Source: Weissella soli
GTDB taxonomy: Bacteria > Bacillota > Bacilli > Lactobacillales > Lactobacillaceae
Direction of reading: 5' to 3'
Length of the DNA: 64,000 bases
Assembly (NCBI RefSeq): GCF_001761545.1
Contig: NZ_CP017326.1
Span: 1,364,001 to 1,428,000 of the forward strand
This document shows positions 10,029 through 19,174 of this stretch, piece by piece (position 1 is the stretch's first letter; every line of letters begins with the position of its first letter). Both the position numbers and the translations under genes were made by a program. The notes below the pieces were generated by a model. It worked only from the letters and a program-made list of their open reading frames with translations, searched no databases and was not told where the DNA came from.

Positions 10029-10577
10029 TTAGGTATTACGCAATGTTCCCGCAAAGTCTGGTAACCATTGTGATTGTAGTGGCTTAACCAGTACCTCGTT
10101 ATCTTGCGGATCAGCCACCAAATATTTACCACCACCCAAATAGATACCTGCACCATAGGCATTACCGTGTGAACCCCAGAAAAGCAGGTCACCCGGGCGT
10201 GCCTGGGAAGCTTCAATCGGAATGGTTGCACCTTCTTGTTCTTTAGTAATCAGGGGGAAATTCACCCCATATGAACGATTATAGACATATTGAATCAAGG
10301 TGCCTGTATCGAATCCTTGCTCTGGTTCACGGCCACCAGCCACAAATGGCACGTGTTGCAGCTTGTTAACTAGTGTCCAAAAATCTTTGCGTAAATACGC
10401 CATCAAGGCCGCAAACATTTGTTGTTCAATACGTCGATTCTGCAATTCTGGCGCCAACTTCACGGACAATAGTTTAAAAACCTCTTCACCACGTGGTTCA
10501 ACGAAAAATATTTCGGCATCCACGATACCCTCTTTATCTTTATGGAACAAATGTCCATTCGATACCTCAAATTCCAT
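10029..10577 (-). CDS. Degenerate GNAT domain fused to inactive NlpC/P60-like domain
   Basis: The 182-residue product has two parts. Residues 1-73 align with the neighbouring small acetyltransferase (shared MEF, H, G.VDAEI.F and LAPEL), but the CoA loop reads QNRRIEQQM instead of RGQGVAGQL. Residues 75-182 follow the NlpC/P60 pattern: PFVAGG for PYxWGG, GFDTGTLIQYVYN for FDCSGLVQYVY, RPGDLLFWG, and YGAGIYLGGGKYLV for HVGIYLGxGKMIHA. The catalytic Cys is thus Thr and the catalytic His is Gly, and there is no signal peptide. Both halves look catalytically dead, so a binding or structural role is more likely. Function is not known. It sits immediately before the intact GNAT gene. Confidence 0.75.
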   Translation of the reverse strand: MEFEVSNGHLFHKDKEGIVDAEIFFVEPRGEEVFKLLSVKLAPELQNRRIEQQMFAALMAYLRKDFWTLVNKLQHVPFVAGGREPEQGFDTGTLIQYVYNRSYGVNFPLITKEQEGATIPIEASQARPGDLLFWGSHGNAYGAGIYLGGGKYLVADPQDNEVLVKPLQSQWLPDFAGTLRNT

Positions 10578-10649
10578 GACGCCCCCCTTCGCTTTATAGT
10601 CACGTCCATATGCATCGCCACAAGCGATGTTACCATTTTATACTGTTAT

Positions 10650-10685
10650 CAAAAAGAGATAGAACACCTAAATGCTCTATCTCTA
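10650..10685 (-). terminator. Terminator after LysM-CHAP gene
   Basis: A 12-bp stem (AGAGATAGAGCA pairing with TGTTCTATCTCT, one wobble) is followed on the minus strand by TTTTTGATA. Confidence 0.88.
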
Positions 10686-10715
10686 TTTTAACCGATTTAA
10701 CGTTTTATTTGTAAA

Positions 10716-11567
10716 TTATGATTGGTGGATGTAAGTCCAACCAGAAGCTGAAATCGTCCGTGTGTGATACAACAACCCAGCGTAGTTTCCTTCGGAGATG
10801 GTGATGGTACCGTCACCGTTGACTGACTCAACAATGGCAACGTGACCGTATGCACTTGCGCCAGCTTGACCAGCTTCAAACACAACAACGGCACCCTTAG
10901 CAGCTGTATTATCTACGCGATAGCCAGCAGCGCGTGCTGATGTATCCCATTGGTTAGCATTGCCCCAGTAGTTACCAACCCAAGAAGCATGGGCCTTGAC
11001 GTACCATGTGCATTGTCCGTATGGGTATGTGTTAGTCGTGCTAACAGTCTTTGATGTCGTACTAGTCGTAGCGGTAGTTGTGGCAGCCGTTGTTGTCGTT
11101 GACGTCTTAGTGGCTGTCGTAGTAGTGCTGGCACTAGCTGATAACTTCAATGTTTGACCCACGTAGATCAAGTTACCATTGTTAGCTAATTTATTGATTG
11201 AAACCAATTCAGCCGCTGAAATGTTGTTAGCAGCCGCGATGGCATACAAAGTATCCCCAGACTTTACCGTAACTGTACGGCTAGTAGAAGTTGATGCTGT
11301 CGTCGTTGTACTAGTGCTAGTTGTCGTGGCAGTCGTTGATGTTGCTGACAACTTGATTTCTTGACCAACAAAAATCAATCCCGTATTCGTGATGCTGTTC
11401 AGACGAGCCAATTCACTAACTGATGTGCCATGTGCCTTGGCAATTTGGTATAAAGTATCCCCAGATTTTGCAGTGTATGTATCAGCGTTAGCAATGGTTT
11501 GTGAACCAGCGATCGCAGCAATCGTCCCAGCAGCTACAAGCAATGTGTTCTTTGTCGCGTTTTTCAT
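10716..11567 (-). CDS. Secreted LysM-CHAP cell-wall hydrolase
   Basis: A 283-residue exported peptidoglycan amidase or endopeptidase. A signal peptide (residues 1-28, ending SQTIANA) is followed by LysM 1 (about 30-73, [20 protein letters not shown]), a Thr/Ser-rich linker, LysM 2 (about 97-141), a second Thr-rich linker, and a CHAP domain (about 176-283). The CHAP catalytic residues are present: Cys in GQCTWY, His in YGHVAIV and an acidic/amide residue in SEGNY. The LysM repeats should bind glycan strands. A WalR-type box lies upstream, fitting the usual control of such hydrolases. Related proteins are often annotated as secreted antigen or amidase; the exact bond cut is not known. Confidence 0.93.
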   Translation of the reverse strand: MKNATKNTLLVAAGTIAAIAGSQTIANADTYTAKSGDTLYQIAKAHGTSVSELARLNSITNTGLIFVGQEIKLSATSTTATTTSTSTTTTASTSTSRTVTVKSGDTLYAIAAANNISAAELVSINKLANNGNLIYVGQTLKLSASASTTTTATKTSTTTTAATTTATTSTTSKTVSTTNTYPYGQCTWYVKAHASWVGNYWGNANQWDTSARAAGYRVDNTAAKGAVVVFEAGQAGASAYGHVAIVESVNGDGTITISEGNYAGLLYHTRTISASGWTYIHQS

Positions 11568-11735
11568 ATTGATTCCTCTTCCTTGTACTTACTATGTATT
11601 TCGATTCTTAAGTAATCGACTTTTCTTTACTTTTCCTAAACGTTCTTTAGATTTCCTTAAACAACTTAACAATATCTAGTATAACGATTGATTGTTGCAT
11701 AGAGATAGTCGCTTCTTTGTAGTTTTATGAAAAAA

Positions 11736-11752
11736 ATTACATTAATGTTACA
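11736..11752 (-). promoter_or_regulatory. WalR-type box upstream of LysM-CHAP gene
   Basis: On the minus strand the site reads TGTAAC, five bases, TGTAAT, matching the WalR direct-repeat consensus TGTWAH-N5-TGTWAH. It lies about 170 nt upstream of the hydrolase start and upstream of a TATACT -10-like sequence near 11680. The regulator itself is encoded in this window (54681-55385). The rest of 11568-12044 is AT-rich with no ORF. Confidence 0.7.
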
Positions 11753-11989
11753 CCAACCTTAAGCGCGCAACCCGCAGTATATCAACATTTGTGAAAAGTA
11801 ACATTCTGTTATCCGCAGATTTGTACCACGAATATTTCAAAAGTTACAAGTGACATCGCGCACACCAACAGAACAAACCTTTGCTGTGACCGCATTTTGC
11901 CTGTTACACATCCAACTAATATTTTAAAATAAGGTCCCCATGTGCCCTAAAAACAAGCCCACGATCATCGCCCAATAAATTCACAAGCA

Positions 11990-12030
11990 CAAAAAAACAA
12001 GTAACTCATCAGACTTGATGAGTTACTTGC
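11990..12030 (-). terminator. Terminator after clpL
   Basis: A 14-bp perfect stem (CAAGTAACTCATCA and complement, loop AGTC) is followed on the minus strand by seven T. Confidence 0.93.
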
Positions 12031-12044
12031 AAAATTATTTTATT

Positions 12045-14123
12045 TTAACTAGCCGCCACCGTCTCATCGACATGCAAGGCGGCAACCTTGATTTCATCGT
12101 CAATCAGCTCAGCTTGCAATTGCTTGATATCTGGATTATCCAAGTAAAAGTCGGCAATTTGGTCTTCCAACTGATCTTGGATCACTCGGCGTAATGGTCG
12201 GGCTCCCATCGTTGGATCGTACCCCAGGTCAACTAAGCGATCCTTAACGTCTGCCGAAATTTCAATCGATAGCCCGTTTTCCACGAGGACAGCTTGCATA
12301 TCAGCCAGCATCAAATCGACAATCTGCAACAGATTTGCCTTTGACAAGGCGTTGAATTCAATTACCGCGTCAAAACGATTCAAAAATTCTGGCTTGAAAT
12401 ATGGTGCCAAGCGCGCCATTAAATCATCATTATCGGTCGTTTCATCGAAACCAACCTTGGCACTCTTGACCCCTGTCCCAGCGTTTGACGTCATGATGAT
12501 GACAGTGTCTTTAAACGAAACCGTATGCCCTTGTGCATCAGTTAAGCGGCCATCATCCAAAACCTGTAAAAACATGTTCATCACATCAGGGTGGGCCTTT
12601 TCAACCTCATCTAGCAAAATCAATGAATACGGGTGACGCCGAACTGCCTCTGTCAATTGACCAGCTTCTTCGTAGCCAACGTAGCCAGCTGGTGCCCCAA
12701 TCAGCTTCGAAACACTGTGCTTTTCCATGTACTCTGACATATCAAACCGGATCATACTATCAGTTGTGCCGAATAATTCCTTGGCCAAACGCTTAGCTGT
12801 TTCGGTCTTTCCCACACCGGTCGGTCCAACAAACAAGAAGCTTCCAATTGGACGGCCAGACTTGTTAAAGCCAACACGATTCCGGCGAATAGCTCGGGCA
12901 ATCTTACTAGTTGCTTCATCTTGACCAATCACATGGGCAGCCAAATTCTCAGCGAGATGATTCAACTGCGTTTGCTCAGACTCCTGCAGCTCACCCACTG
13001 GAATACCCGTCTTCTCCTCAACAATTTGTTGAATATCCTTGACGGTGACTGTCTGCGCATCATCAACAACTGGTTGACTAGTCTTAGCTGCCTCCAGTTG
13101 ACGTTGAAGCTGCTCAGCCTGGGTCTTCCAATAGCCAGCCTTCTCGAAGTCTTCACGGTCAATGGCTGCCTGCTTTTCTTTTTCAGCATAATCAATCTGC
13201 TTTTGCACCTTAGCCGGATCATCAACCTTGATAGTCAAATTCTTGCGTGAACCCGCCTCATCAATTAAATCAATGGCCTTATCCGGTAAGAAGCGTTCCT
13301 GAATATACCGATTCGACAAATTCACAGCGGCTTCTAAAGCCTCATCACTGTACTTTACCTTGTGATAATCCTCATAACGCGAGCGAATTCCATTCAAAAT
13401 CTGTAAAGCTTCATCTGTTGAAGGCTCGTTGACTTGGACAGTTTGGAACCGACGTGCAATCGCTGCGTCTTTTTCAATTTGTCGATACTCATTCAAAGTA
13501 GTGGCCCCAACCAATTGGAACTCGCCACGAGCCAAGGCTGGCTTTAGGATGTTACCAGCATCCATCGACCCTTCGCCAGCTGTACCGGCACCCATAATCT
13601 CGTGAATTTCATCAATGAACAAAATGATGTCATCACGCTTTGAAACTTCATCCATCAACTTTTGCATCCGCTCCTCGAATTGTCCACGCACACCTGTGCC
13701 CTGAACCAAGGAAACAACATCTAGTCGAATGACTTCTTTATTTTGTAACTTAGCTGGCACTTCGCCATTAACAATTGCTTGTGCCAATCCTTCAACCACG
13801 GCCGTCTTTCCAACACCCGCTTCACCAATCAGAACAGGATTGTTCTTGGTACGACGGTTCAAAATTTCAATAACTCGCGCTATTTCATCATCTCGACCAA
13901 TGACTGGGTCAAACTTACCTTGACGTGCCAACTCAGTCATATTGATACCAAATTGCTCAAGTAAGCCCCCATCCTGCGCTTGTTGTACTTCTTGTTGACG
14001 TAATTGTGATTGTTGTTGGGCAGCGCGTAGTTGCTGCTCACGACGTAAACGATCACTATCCATGGAACCGTTTAATGCCCGGAAAATATCGTCAAAATCA
14101 CGAAATGGATCATATGTAGCCAT
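12045..14123 (-). CDS. clpL: ATP-dependent Clp protease/chaperone ATPase, ClpL-type
   Basis: A 692-residue Hsp100 disaggregase with two AAA+ modules: Walker A GEAGVGKT (about 102) and GPTGVGKTE (about 435), with the matching Walker B segments ILFIDEIHE and [13 protein letters not shown]. It lacks the Clp_N repeat domain and the N-terminal zinc finger of ClpE; the N-terminus is a short Gln-rich tail. A short UVR-like coiled-coil ([19 protein letters not shown]) forms the middle region. This matches ClpL of lactic acid bacteria, a heat-shock chaperone, better than ClpC or ClpE. Start ATG 14123 has GGGAGG 8 nt upstream. The upstream CIRCE indicates HrcA control. Confidence 0.88.
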   Translation of the reverse strand: MATYDPFRDFDDIFRALNGSMDSDRLRREQQLRAAQQQSQLRQQEVQQAQDGGLLEQFGINMTELARQGKFDPVIGRDDEIARVIEILNRRTKNNPVLIGEAGVGKTAVVEGLAQAIVNGEVPAKLQNKEVIRLDVVSLVQGTGVRGQFEERMQKLMDEVSKRDDIILFIDEIHEIMGAGTAGEGSMDAGNILKPALARGEFQLVGATTLNEYRQIEKDAAIARRFQTVQVNEPSTDEALQILNGIRSRYEDYHKVKYSDEALEAAVNLSNRYIQERFLPDKAIDLIDEAGSRKNLTIKVDDPAKVQKQIDYAEKEKQAAIDREDFEKAGYWKTQAEQLQRQLEAAKTSQPVVDDAQTVTVKDIQQIVEEKTGIPVGELQESEQTQLNHLAENLAAHVIGQDEATSKIARAIRRNRVGFNKSGRPIGSFLFVGPTGVGKTETAKRLAKELFGTTDSMIRFDMSEYMEKHSVSKLIGAPAGYVGYEEAGQLTEAVRRHPYSLILLDEVEKAHPDVMNMFLQVLDDGRLTDAQGHTVSFKDTVIIMTSNAGTGVKSAKVGFDETTDNDDLMARLAPYFKPEFLNRFDAVIEFNALSKANLLQIVDLMLADMQAVLVENGLSIEISADVKDRLVDLGYDPTMGARPLRRVIQDQLEDQIADFYLDNPDIKQLQAELIDDEIKVAALHVDETVAAS

Positions 14124-14273
14124 AATAATGACCTCCCTATTTTTTATTTTATTTATCATTGTAACTTCTGGTATTTAATGGTATTCCCTGATAAATACCT
14201 TCGTCTCCACACCACTAAGTGGCAGGTCGAATTAGGACTCATCTCTATATCTCACTCCTAACTCTATGATTCT

Positions 14274-14303
14274 ATTTTAGCACTCTACTACGAAGAGTGC
14301 AAG
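14274..14303 (-). promoter_or_regulatory. CIRCE-overlapped heat-shock promoter of clpL
   Basis: A CIRCE inverted repeat (HrcA operator) occupies 14277-14303: on the gene strand CTTGCACTC, nine bases, GAGTGCTAA, versus consensus TTAGCACTC-N9-GAGTGCTAA. The same bases contain a -35 TTGCAC (14297-14302) and a -10 TAAAAT (14274-14279) with exactly 17 bp between. The two deviations in the left half-site are what create the -35 box, so the operator and promoter are superimposed. An untranslated leader of about 140 nt follows. Confidence 0.9.
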
Positions 14304-14420
14304 TGTTTATGTCTAAAATATTTCATTTATTTCAATATGAGCAATCGCTAATTTAGCACCAATCAAATAAAGCCGTGTATAATGATCTCATATAAAACTA
14401 ACGGAGAAAATAATTGCAAA

Positions 14421-15434
14421 ATGACAATCACACGCATGCAAGCAGTAATTACAACTAACAACCCAGCACAACCATTGATCGAAGCCAGCGTGCCAACAAC
14501 GCCATTAGGTGCTAACGACATCTTAGTGAAAGTGGCCGCAATTTCGATTAATCCGGTTGATCAGAAACAACGACTCATCGCCACACAAAATAACGCCACC
14601 AAAATCCTGGGATTTGATGGCGTTGGTGAAGTGATTGAAATTGGTTCCGCTGTGACTAAATTTAAAGTGCATGACCGCGTCTATTACGCTGGGGAACTTG
14701 GCCGGAATGGTTCTTATGCTGAATATCAAGTTGTCCGTGAAGATCTAGTGGCCATCGCCCCGGCCAACTTAGACGATGCAGAAGCGGCCGCCATCCCATT
14801 GACTTTTCTAACTGCGTACGAACTGTTATTTGATCAATTTGGTTTGAAGCCTGAAGCTCAAAGCCAACGCGGGCAAACCATTTTGATTATTAATGGCGCT
14901 GGCGGCGTCGGTTCTGCCATGATCCAGCTTAGTCAGTGGTTGGGCATGGATGTGATCGCCACTGCTTCACGGCCAGAGACCACCGCCTGGGTGACCAAAC
15001 TAGGTGCCCACCATGTGGTTAATCATCGCCATGACTACGTTAGTGAGCTGAAACAGCTGGGCTATCCCAGCATTCCCTACATTGCAATTTTAAGTGCCAC
15101 GAACGAGCATTTTGCCAAGGCCGCCGAATTAATCGCGCCATTCGGCCATATAGGCATGATTGTTGAACCAACAGCCCCATTAGCCATTGGTGATCCCTTG
15201 AAAGCCAAGGCAGCCTCGTTGCACTGGGAATTTATGTTTGCCAAGGCCTTGAATAACTACAACGTTGCCTCACAAGGGGACGCCCTAGCTTTTGCAACTG
15301 ATCTCATCGAAAACAAGCACTTTAACACAACCCTGACAGAAACCATTGAAGGTTTTTCAGCTAGCAACATCTATGCCGCGCAAGAGAAAGCCGGCAGTGG
15401 CAAAATCATTGGCAAGTTAGCCATCAAGTATTAA
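14421..15434 (+). CDS. Zinc-binding-type alcohol dehydrogenase / quinone oxidoreductase family protein
   Basis: A 337-residue medium-chain dehydrogenase/reductase. It has the GroES-like N-terminal domain (with PVDQKQR and GFDGVGEVIEIG) and a Rossmann domain with the nucleotide loop IINGAGGVGSAMIQL (about 166). The usual catalytic and structural zinc cysteines are absent, so it is probably a zinc-free NADPH-dependent quinone or enone reductase despite the family name. The start is the ATG at 14421; GGAG lies rather far (about 13 nt) upstream. A TATAAT lies at 14378-14383. It is a lone plus-strand gene ending at a shared terminator. Confidence 0.85.
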   Translation: MTITRMQAVITTNNPAQPLIEASVPTTPLGANDILVKVAAISINPVDQKQRLIATQNNATKILGFDGVGEVIEIGSAVTKFKVHDRVYYAGELGRNGSYAEYQVVREDLVAIAPANLDDAEAAAIPLTFLTAYELLFDQFGLKPEAQSQRGQTILIINGAGGVGSAMIQLSQWLGMDVIATASRPETTAWVTKLGAHHVVNHRHDYVSELKQLGYPSIPYIAILSATNEHFAKAAELIAPFGHIGMIVEPTAPLAIGDPLKAKAASLHWEFMFAKALNNYNVASQGDALAFATDLIENKHFNTTLTETIEGFSASNIYAAQEKAGSGKIIGKLAIKY

Positions 15435-15454
15435 TTCGGATTCCTTAGAGAACA

Positions 15455-15492
15455 CAAAAAAGCCAGTTATCAGATGATAACTGGCTTTTTAT
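15455..15492. terminator. Bidirectional terminator between the oxidoreductase and rpmF
   Basis: A 12-bp perfect stem AGCCAGTTATCA (15461-15487) has T on one side and A on the other, so it can serve both converging genes. Confidence 0.92.
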
Positions 15493-15504
15493 GATTATTA
15501 CTAA

Positions 15505-15675
15505 TTACTTAGCAACAACTTGCTTACCATTGTAAGTGCCATCAGCGGCCACGTGGTGGTTACGTACGTAAACACCATTTTCGTTCAAGTGGATGGTAGG
15601 GGTCTTCAAACCACCTTGACCACCACGACGTGAGCGCTTAGCATTCTTTGAAGTCTTACGTGCAGGAACTGCCAT
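15505..15675 (-). CDS. rpmF: 50S ribosomal protein L32 (cysteine-free form)
   Basis: A 56-residue basic ribosomal protein starting MAVPARKTSKNAKRSRRGG, the L32 signature, and ending with NHHVAADGTYNGK in place of the zinc ribbon. The two CxxC pairs of the zinc-binding (C+) form are absent, so this is the C- type. It is preceded by AAGGAGG 8 nt before the ATG and by its own promoter. The leader can form a hairpin next to the ribosome site. Confidence 0.95.
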   Translation of the reverse strand: MAVPARKTSKNAKRSRRGGQGGLKTPTIHLNENGVYVRNHHVAADGTYNGKQVVAK

Positions 15676-15756
15676 AATTTAATCCTCCTTCACACCGCCG
15701 GGCCCGAAGAGGAGGCAGTGTTAAAATTAATAATCGATTATTTTTTCAACTATCCC

Positions 15757-15785
15757 AATTTACATGAAATTCATGACATTGTCAA
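15757..15785 (-). promoter_or_regulatory. Promoter of rpmF
   Basis: TTGACA (15780-15785), 17 bp, TAAATT (15757-15762) on the minus strand. The spacer contains a perfect palindrome CATGAAATTCATG, which might be an operator. Confidence 0.75.
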
Positions 15786-15920
15786 TGTGTATTACCCCTT
15801 TTCTTAATATTTGCAGAAAGAACCCCCCTTAACTCGTCACCGATTGACTCCATCGAGTGGCCAGCAATCCACATATTTTATTATTTATTCGAAAATTACT
15901 TCCTATAGGCGCGAAAACAC

Positions 15921-15949
15921 CTGACAATTTGTGAAATTTATGGTAAACT
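15921..15949 (+). promoter_or_regulatory. Promoter of the MarR gene
   Basis: CTGACA (15921-15926), 17 bp, TAAACT (15944-15949), about 40 nt before the MarR start codon. Confidence 0.65.
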
Positions 15950-15987
15950 CAGTTTGTTATTAAATTCACGAATTCCAGGAGGACATT

Positions 15988-16443
15988 ATGCAATTACTTG
16001 ATGATTATATCGATGCTTACATTTCAACCCTCAAGTATTTGGATGAAGTTGTGTCTGAACCTGCAGCAGAGTATGGACTGTCTTTTGAACAATATTTGAT
16101 TATGCATGCCATCGCCGAATCATACGACGATATCACACTTACTGACATTGTTGAGAAACGCAAAGTTACTCGAGCCGCAATTTCTCGCCAAATCAAAATG
16201 TTGATGAAAAAGGAATATGTCTATCAGGAAACTGATTGTCATGATCGTCGTCGGCAAATTCTGCGCCTGACTAATGAGGGCAAAGAAGTTTGTGAAGTTG
16301 TCACCAATCGTGTGACAAATCGCTGGTTATCTTGGGAGCAAGCATTTGGAGCAGATCGTCTGCAAAGCTTTTTAGACTTTGTACATGACTTCGAAAAAGT
16401 AGTTGTTTCTAAGACCAGAGCACAGTCGCATACTATTAACTAG
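15988..16443 (+). CDS. MarR-family transcriptional regulator
   Basis: A 151-residue winged-helix repressor. Helices 1-2 (residues 1-40) form part of the dimer interface, the helix-turn-helix follows (LTDIVEKRKVTRAAISRQIKML, about 53-74) and the wing is rich in basic residues (DCHDRRRQILRLT). It is preceded by AGGAGG 6 nt before the ATG. Targets are not obvious: neighbours are rpmF and a tRNA, so it probably acts elsewhere or on itself. Confidence 0.88.
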   Translation: MQLLDDYIDAYISTLKYLDEVVSEPAAEYGLSFEQYLIMHAIAESYDDITLTDIVEKRKVTRAAISRQIKMLMKKEYVYQETDCHDRRRQILRLTNEGKEVCEVVTNRVTNRWLSWEQAFGADRLQSFLDFVHDFEKVVVSKTRAQSHTIN

Positions 16444-16471
16444 GCATGCGCGAGTTACCACGAAAATATTA

Positions 16472-16500
16472 TTGATAAACAAGTAACTTTAGTGTACAAT
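16472..16500 (+). promoter_or_regulatory. Promoter of tRNA-Gln
   Basis: TTGATA (16472-16477), 17 bp, TACAAT (16495-16500), placed 18 nt before the mature tRNA. Confidence 0.8.
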
Positions 16501-16517
16501 TATTGAGTTAACTTGTT

Positions 16518-16589
16518 TGGGTATTAGCCAAGTGGTAAGGCATCGGTTTCTGGTACCGTCACGCACTGGTTCGAATCCAGTATACCCAG
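16518..16589 (+). tRNA. tRNA-Gln (anticodon CTG)
   Basis: The acceptor arm TGGGTAT/ATACCCA, D-arm GCC...GGC, anticodon loop TTCTGGT giving CTG, and T-arm ACTGG TTCGAAT CCAGT are all clear. The 3' CCA is not encoded. It reads CAG codons. Confidence 0.96.
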
Positions 16590-16604
16590 TTTTATCCCAT
16601 TTAA

Positions 16605-16647
16605 AAAAACGACCAAGCTCTTGATATCAGGCTTGGTCGTTTTTTTG
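16605..16647 (+). terminator. Terminator after tRNA-Gln
   Basis: A 10-bp stem ACGACCAAGC/GCTTGGTCGT followed by seven T. Confidence 0.92.
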
Positions 16648-16673
16648 ATGATCTTTTCAATGAAAGCATTAGA

Positions 16674-16713
16674 CAAAAAAAGCAATTGCATCGGAACATG
16701 CAATTGCTTTTTT
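16674..16713 (-). terminator. Terminator after the EIIC-like gene
   Basis: An 11-bp perfect stem AGCAATTGCAT (16681-16708) flanked by A and T runs. On the minus strand it ends the EIIC-like transcript, and it could also work on the plus strand. Confidence 0.9.
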
Positions 16714-16724
16714 AGCTAAAACTA

Positions 16725-17873
16725 TTAGATTTCTTGTTCGAAGTCAGCTGGCTTGTACAAACCAACCTTCGTCGATACGAAGTCAACAACCAAACCTGCA
16801 ACCACTGGAATCACAAAGAAAATGACTAGTGAGAGTACAGGGCTGATATAGTGATTGATGAAAGCTGCATCAGCCGCATCCTTAACGAATGAGTTAACGG
16901 GTGATACCATTCCAATCCAACCAAATCCGGCTGAAGTTGGTGTTCCTTGGGCGTTAAACAAAGCCACTGGAATACCGGCGATGGCAGCCGTGATCATAAA
17001 TGAAATCAACGTTTGTGGCTTTGCAAAGACGGAAGGCATCATGCCCTTCATTGCTCCCAAGAAGATGGCTGCTGAAGTTCCCTTCTTGTTTACCTTAATT
17101 GAGTTAATCAACAGAACGACTGTGGTTGCAATAACTCCCACCCCCGCAGCGGCTGATCCAACCCCTGACAATGAAATGGCCAAAGCGATACCGACCGTAG
17201 AAACTGGTGTCACGATAATCACTGAGAAAGCAATCGCAATCAACATTGCCATTGGTACCGGTTGTAGATCAGTGAATGTCTTAATGAGTTCACCAATCCA
17301 AGTAGTAATATCCCCAACATAAGGGGCGATGTACTTACCAAGTAATCCGACCAGACCACCAACAACGATGGGACTCAAGATAATGGCAACCGAACCAAAG
17401 CCCCAAAGGTACTTTGAGACTAACCACGTTGCCAAGACAGCAATGGCTGCGACAATCATGGCGTTAATCACGTCACCCGCACCACTCGCAATATACACTG
17501 TAGATGGTGCAACAGACTTAATCCCAGTAGCTGGGTTAACCCAGCCAGCCACCGCAGAACCCCATTTGATTGACCCTGAAGCTGCACCAACCGCGATAGC
17601 AGTCACGCCGACATCCAGTGGCTTCATCTTAAATTGCAAAGCAACTGCGACACCAATCAGAAATGGAATAAATGATGTAAATAAAGTCAAAATAGCTGAC
17701 AATTGTGAAGCCCAATTTATTACACCGGGTGTAATAAACAACTTCAAGAGATATTTCAAAACAGCTGATGGCAAAACACCAATCAAGATACCTTGTGCCG
17801 AACCACTCAATACCTTAAAGAAGAAGTCTTTTACTTGAAGCTTTGTGTTGCCACTAAAATACTCAGTTTCCAT
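16725..17873 (-). CDS. Standalone PTS EIIC-type membrane protein
   Basis: A 382-residue polytopic protein with about ten hydrophobic segments matching the PTS_EIIC_2 family (Gly/Ala-rich segments such as VGVTAIAVGAASGSIKWG and GWIGMVSPVNSFV). No EIIA or EIIB domain is fused to it and none is encoded nearby, so it may be a non-PTS transporter or use partners elsewhere. The substrate is not known. Start ATG 17873 (METEYFSG) has GGAG 10 nt upstream. It follows ldhD on the same strand, with a structured 200-nt spacer between them. Confidence 0.8.
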   Translation of the reverse strand: METEYFSGNTKLQVKDFFFKVLSGSAQGILIGVLPSAVLKYLLKLFITPGVINWASQLSAILTLFTSFIPFLIGVAVALQFKMKPLDVGVTAIAVGAASGSIKWGSAVAGWVNPATGIKSVAPSTVYIASGAGDVINAMIVAAIAVLATWLVSKYLWGFGSVAIILSPIVVGGLVGLLGKYIAPYVGDITTWIGELIKTFTDLQPVPMAMLIAIAFSVIIVTPVSTVGIALAISLSGVGSAAAGVGVIATTVVLLINSIKVNKKGTSAAIFLGAMKGMMPSVFAKPQTLISFMITAAIAGIPVALFNAQGTPTSAGFGWIGMVSPVNSFVKDAADAAFINHYISPVLSLVIFFVIPVVAGLVVDFVSTKVGLYKPADFEQEI

Positions 17874-18016
17874 AGAACAATCACTCCTCAAAATCTTTTA
17901 AACTAACCATATCTCTCTCCAGAAATAGTTAATTTCATCCGAAAAATAGCAAAATAAAAAGGCTTACCGTTAATGGGGTTACCTTTCTACTGTAGGTAGA
18001 CTTACTACTCGCTTGA

Positions 18017-18077
18017 CTGCCTGAAATAGCAACTACGCTGCGTGATTGTTATTTCAGGCAGCCCCGCTGGGCTACCT
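18017..18077 (-). promoter_or_regulatory. Two mutually exclusive hairpins between ldhD and the EIIC gene
   Basis: Hairpin A (18056-18077) pairs AGGTAGCCC with GGGCTGCCT; hairpin B (18017-18061) pairs CTGCCTGAAATA with TATTTCAGGCAG. They share 18056-18061, so only one can form. Hairpin A has a G-U pair on the minus-strand RNA that would be a C-A mismatch on the other strand, so the minus strand is the RNA. A weaker stem and TTTTTATTTT follow near 17955-17985. It may be an attenuator or an mRNA-stability element. Confidence 0.5.
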
Positions 18078-18096
18078 TTATCATCAAGCACCAAAA

Positions 18097-19134
<1,038 letters not shown>

Positions 19135-19145
19135 TTACAGATTTT

Positions 19146-19174
19146 ATTATACTTCACATTTGTGAATTTGACAA
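19146..19174 (-). promoter_or_regulatory. Promoter of ldhD with palindromic spacer
   Basis: TTGTCA (19169-19174), 17 bp, TATAAT (19146-19151). The spacer is filled by the palindrome TTCACAAATGTGAA. An AAACG/CGTTT inverted repeat lies at about 19209-19224. The remainder of 19099-19437 has no believable gene. Confidence 0.82.

Noticed and set aside
14160-14260. CtsR box in the clpL leader
   Set aside because: No GGTCAAA direct repeat was found; CIRCE explains the regulation.
16855-17838. Two long plus-strand ORFs opposite the EIIC-like gene
   Set aside because: Antisense shadows of a membrane-protein coding frame; they lack starts with ribosome sites.
19146-19174. Rex operator at ldhD
   Set aside because: The half-sites point the wrong way (TTCACA..TGTGAA instead of TTGTGAA..TTCACAA).
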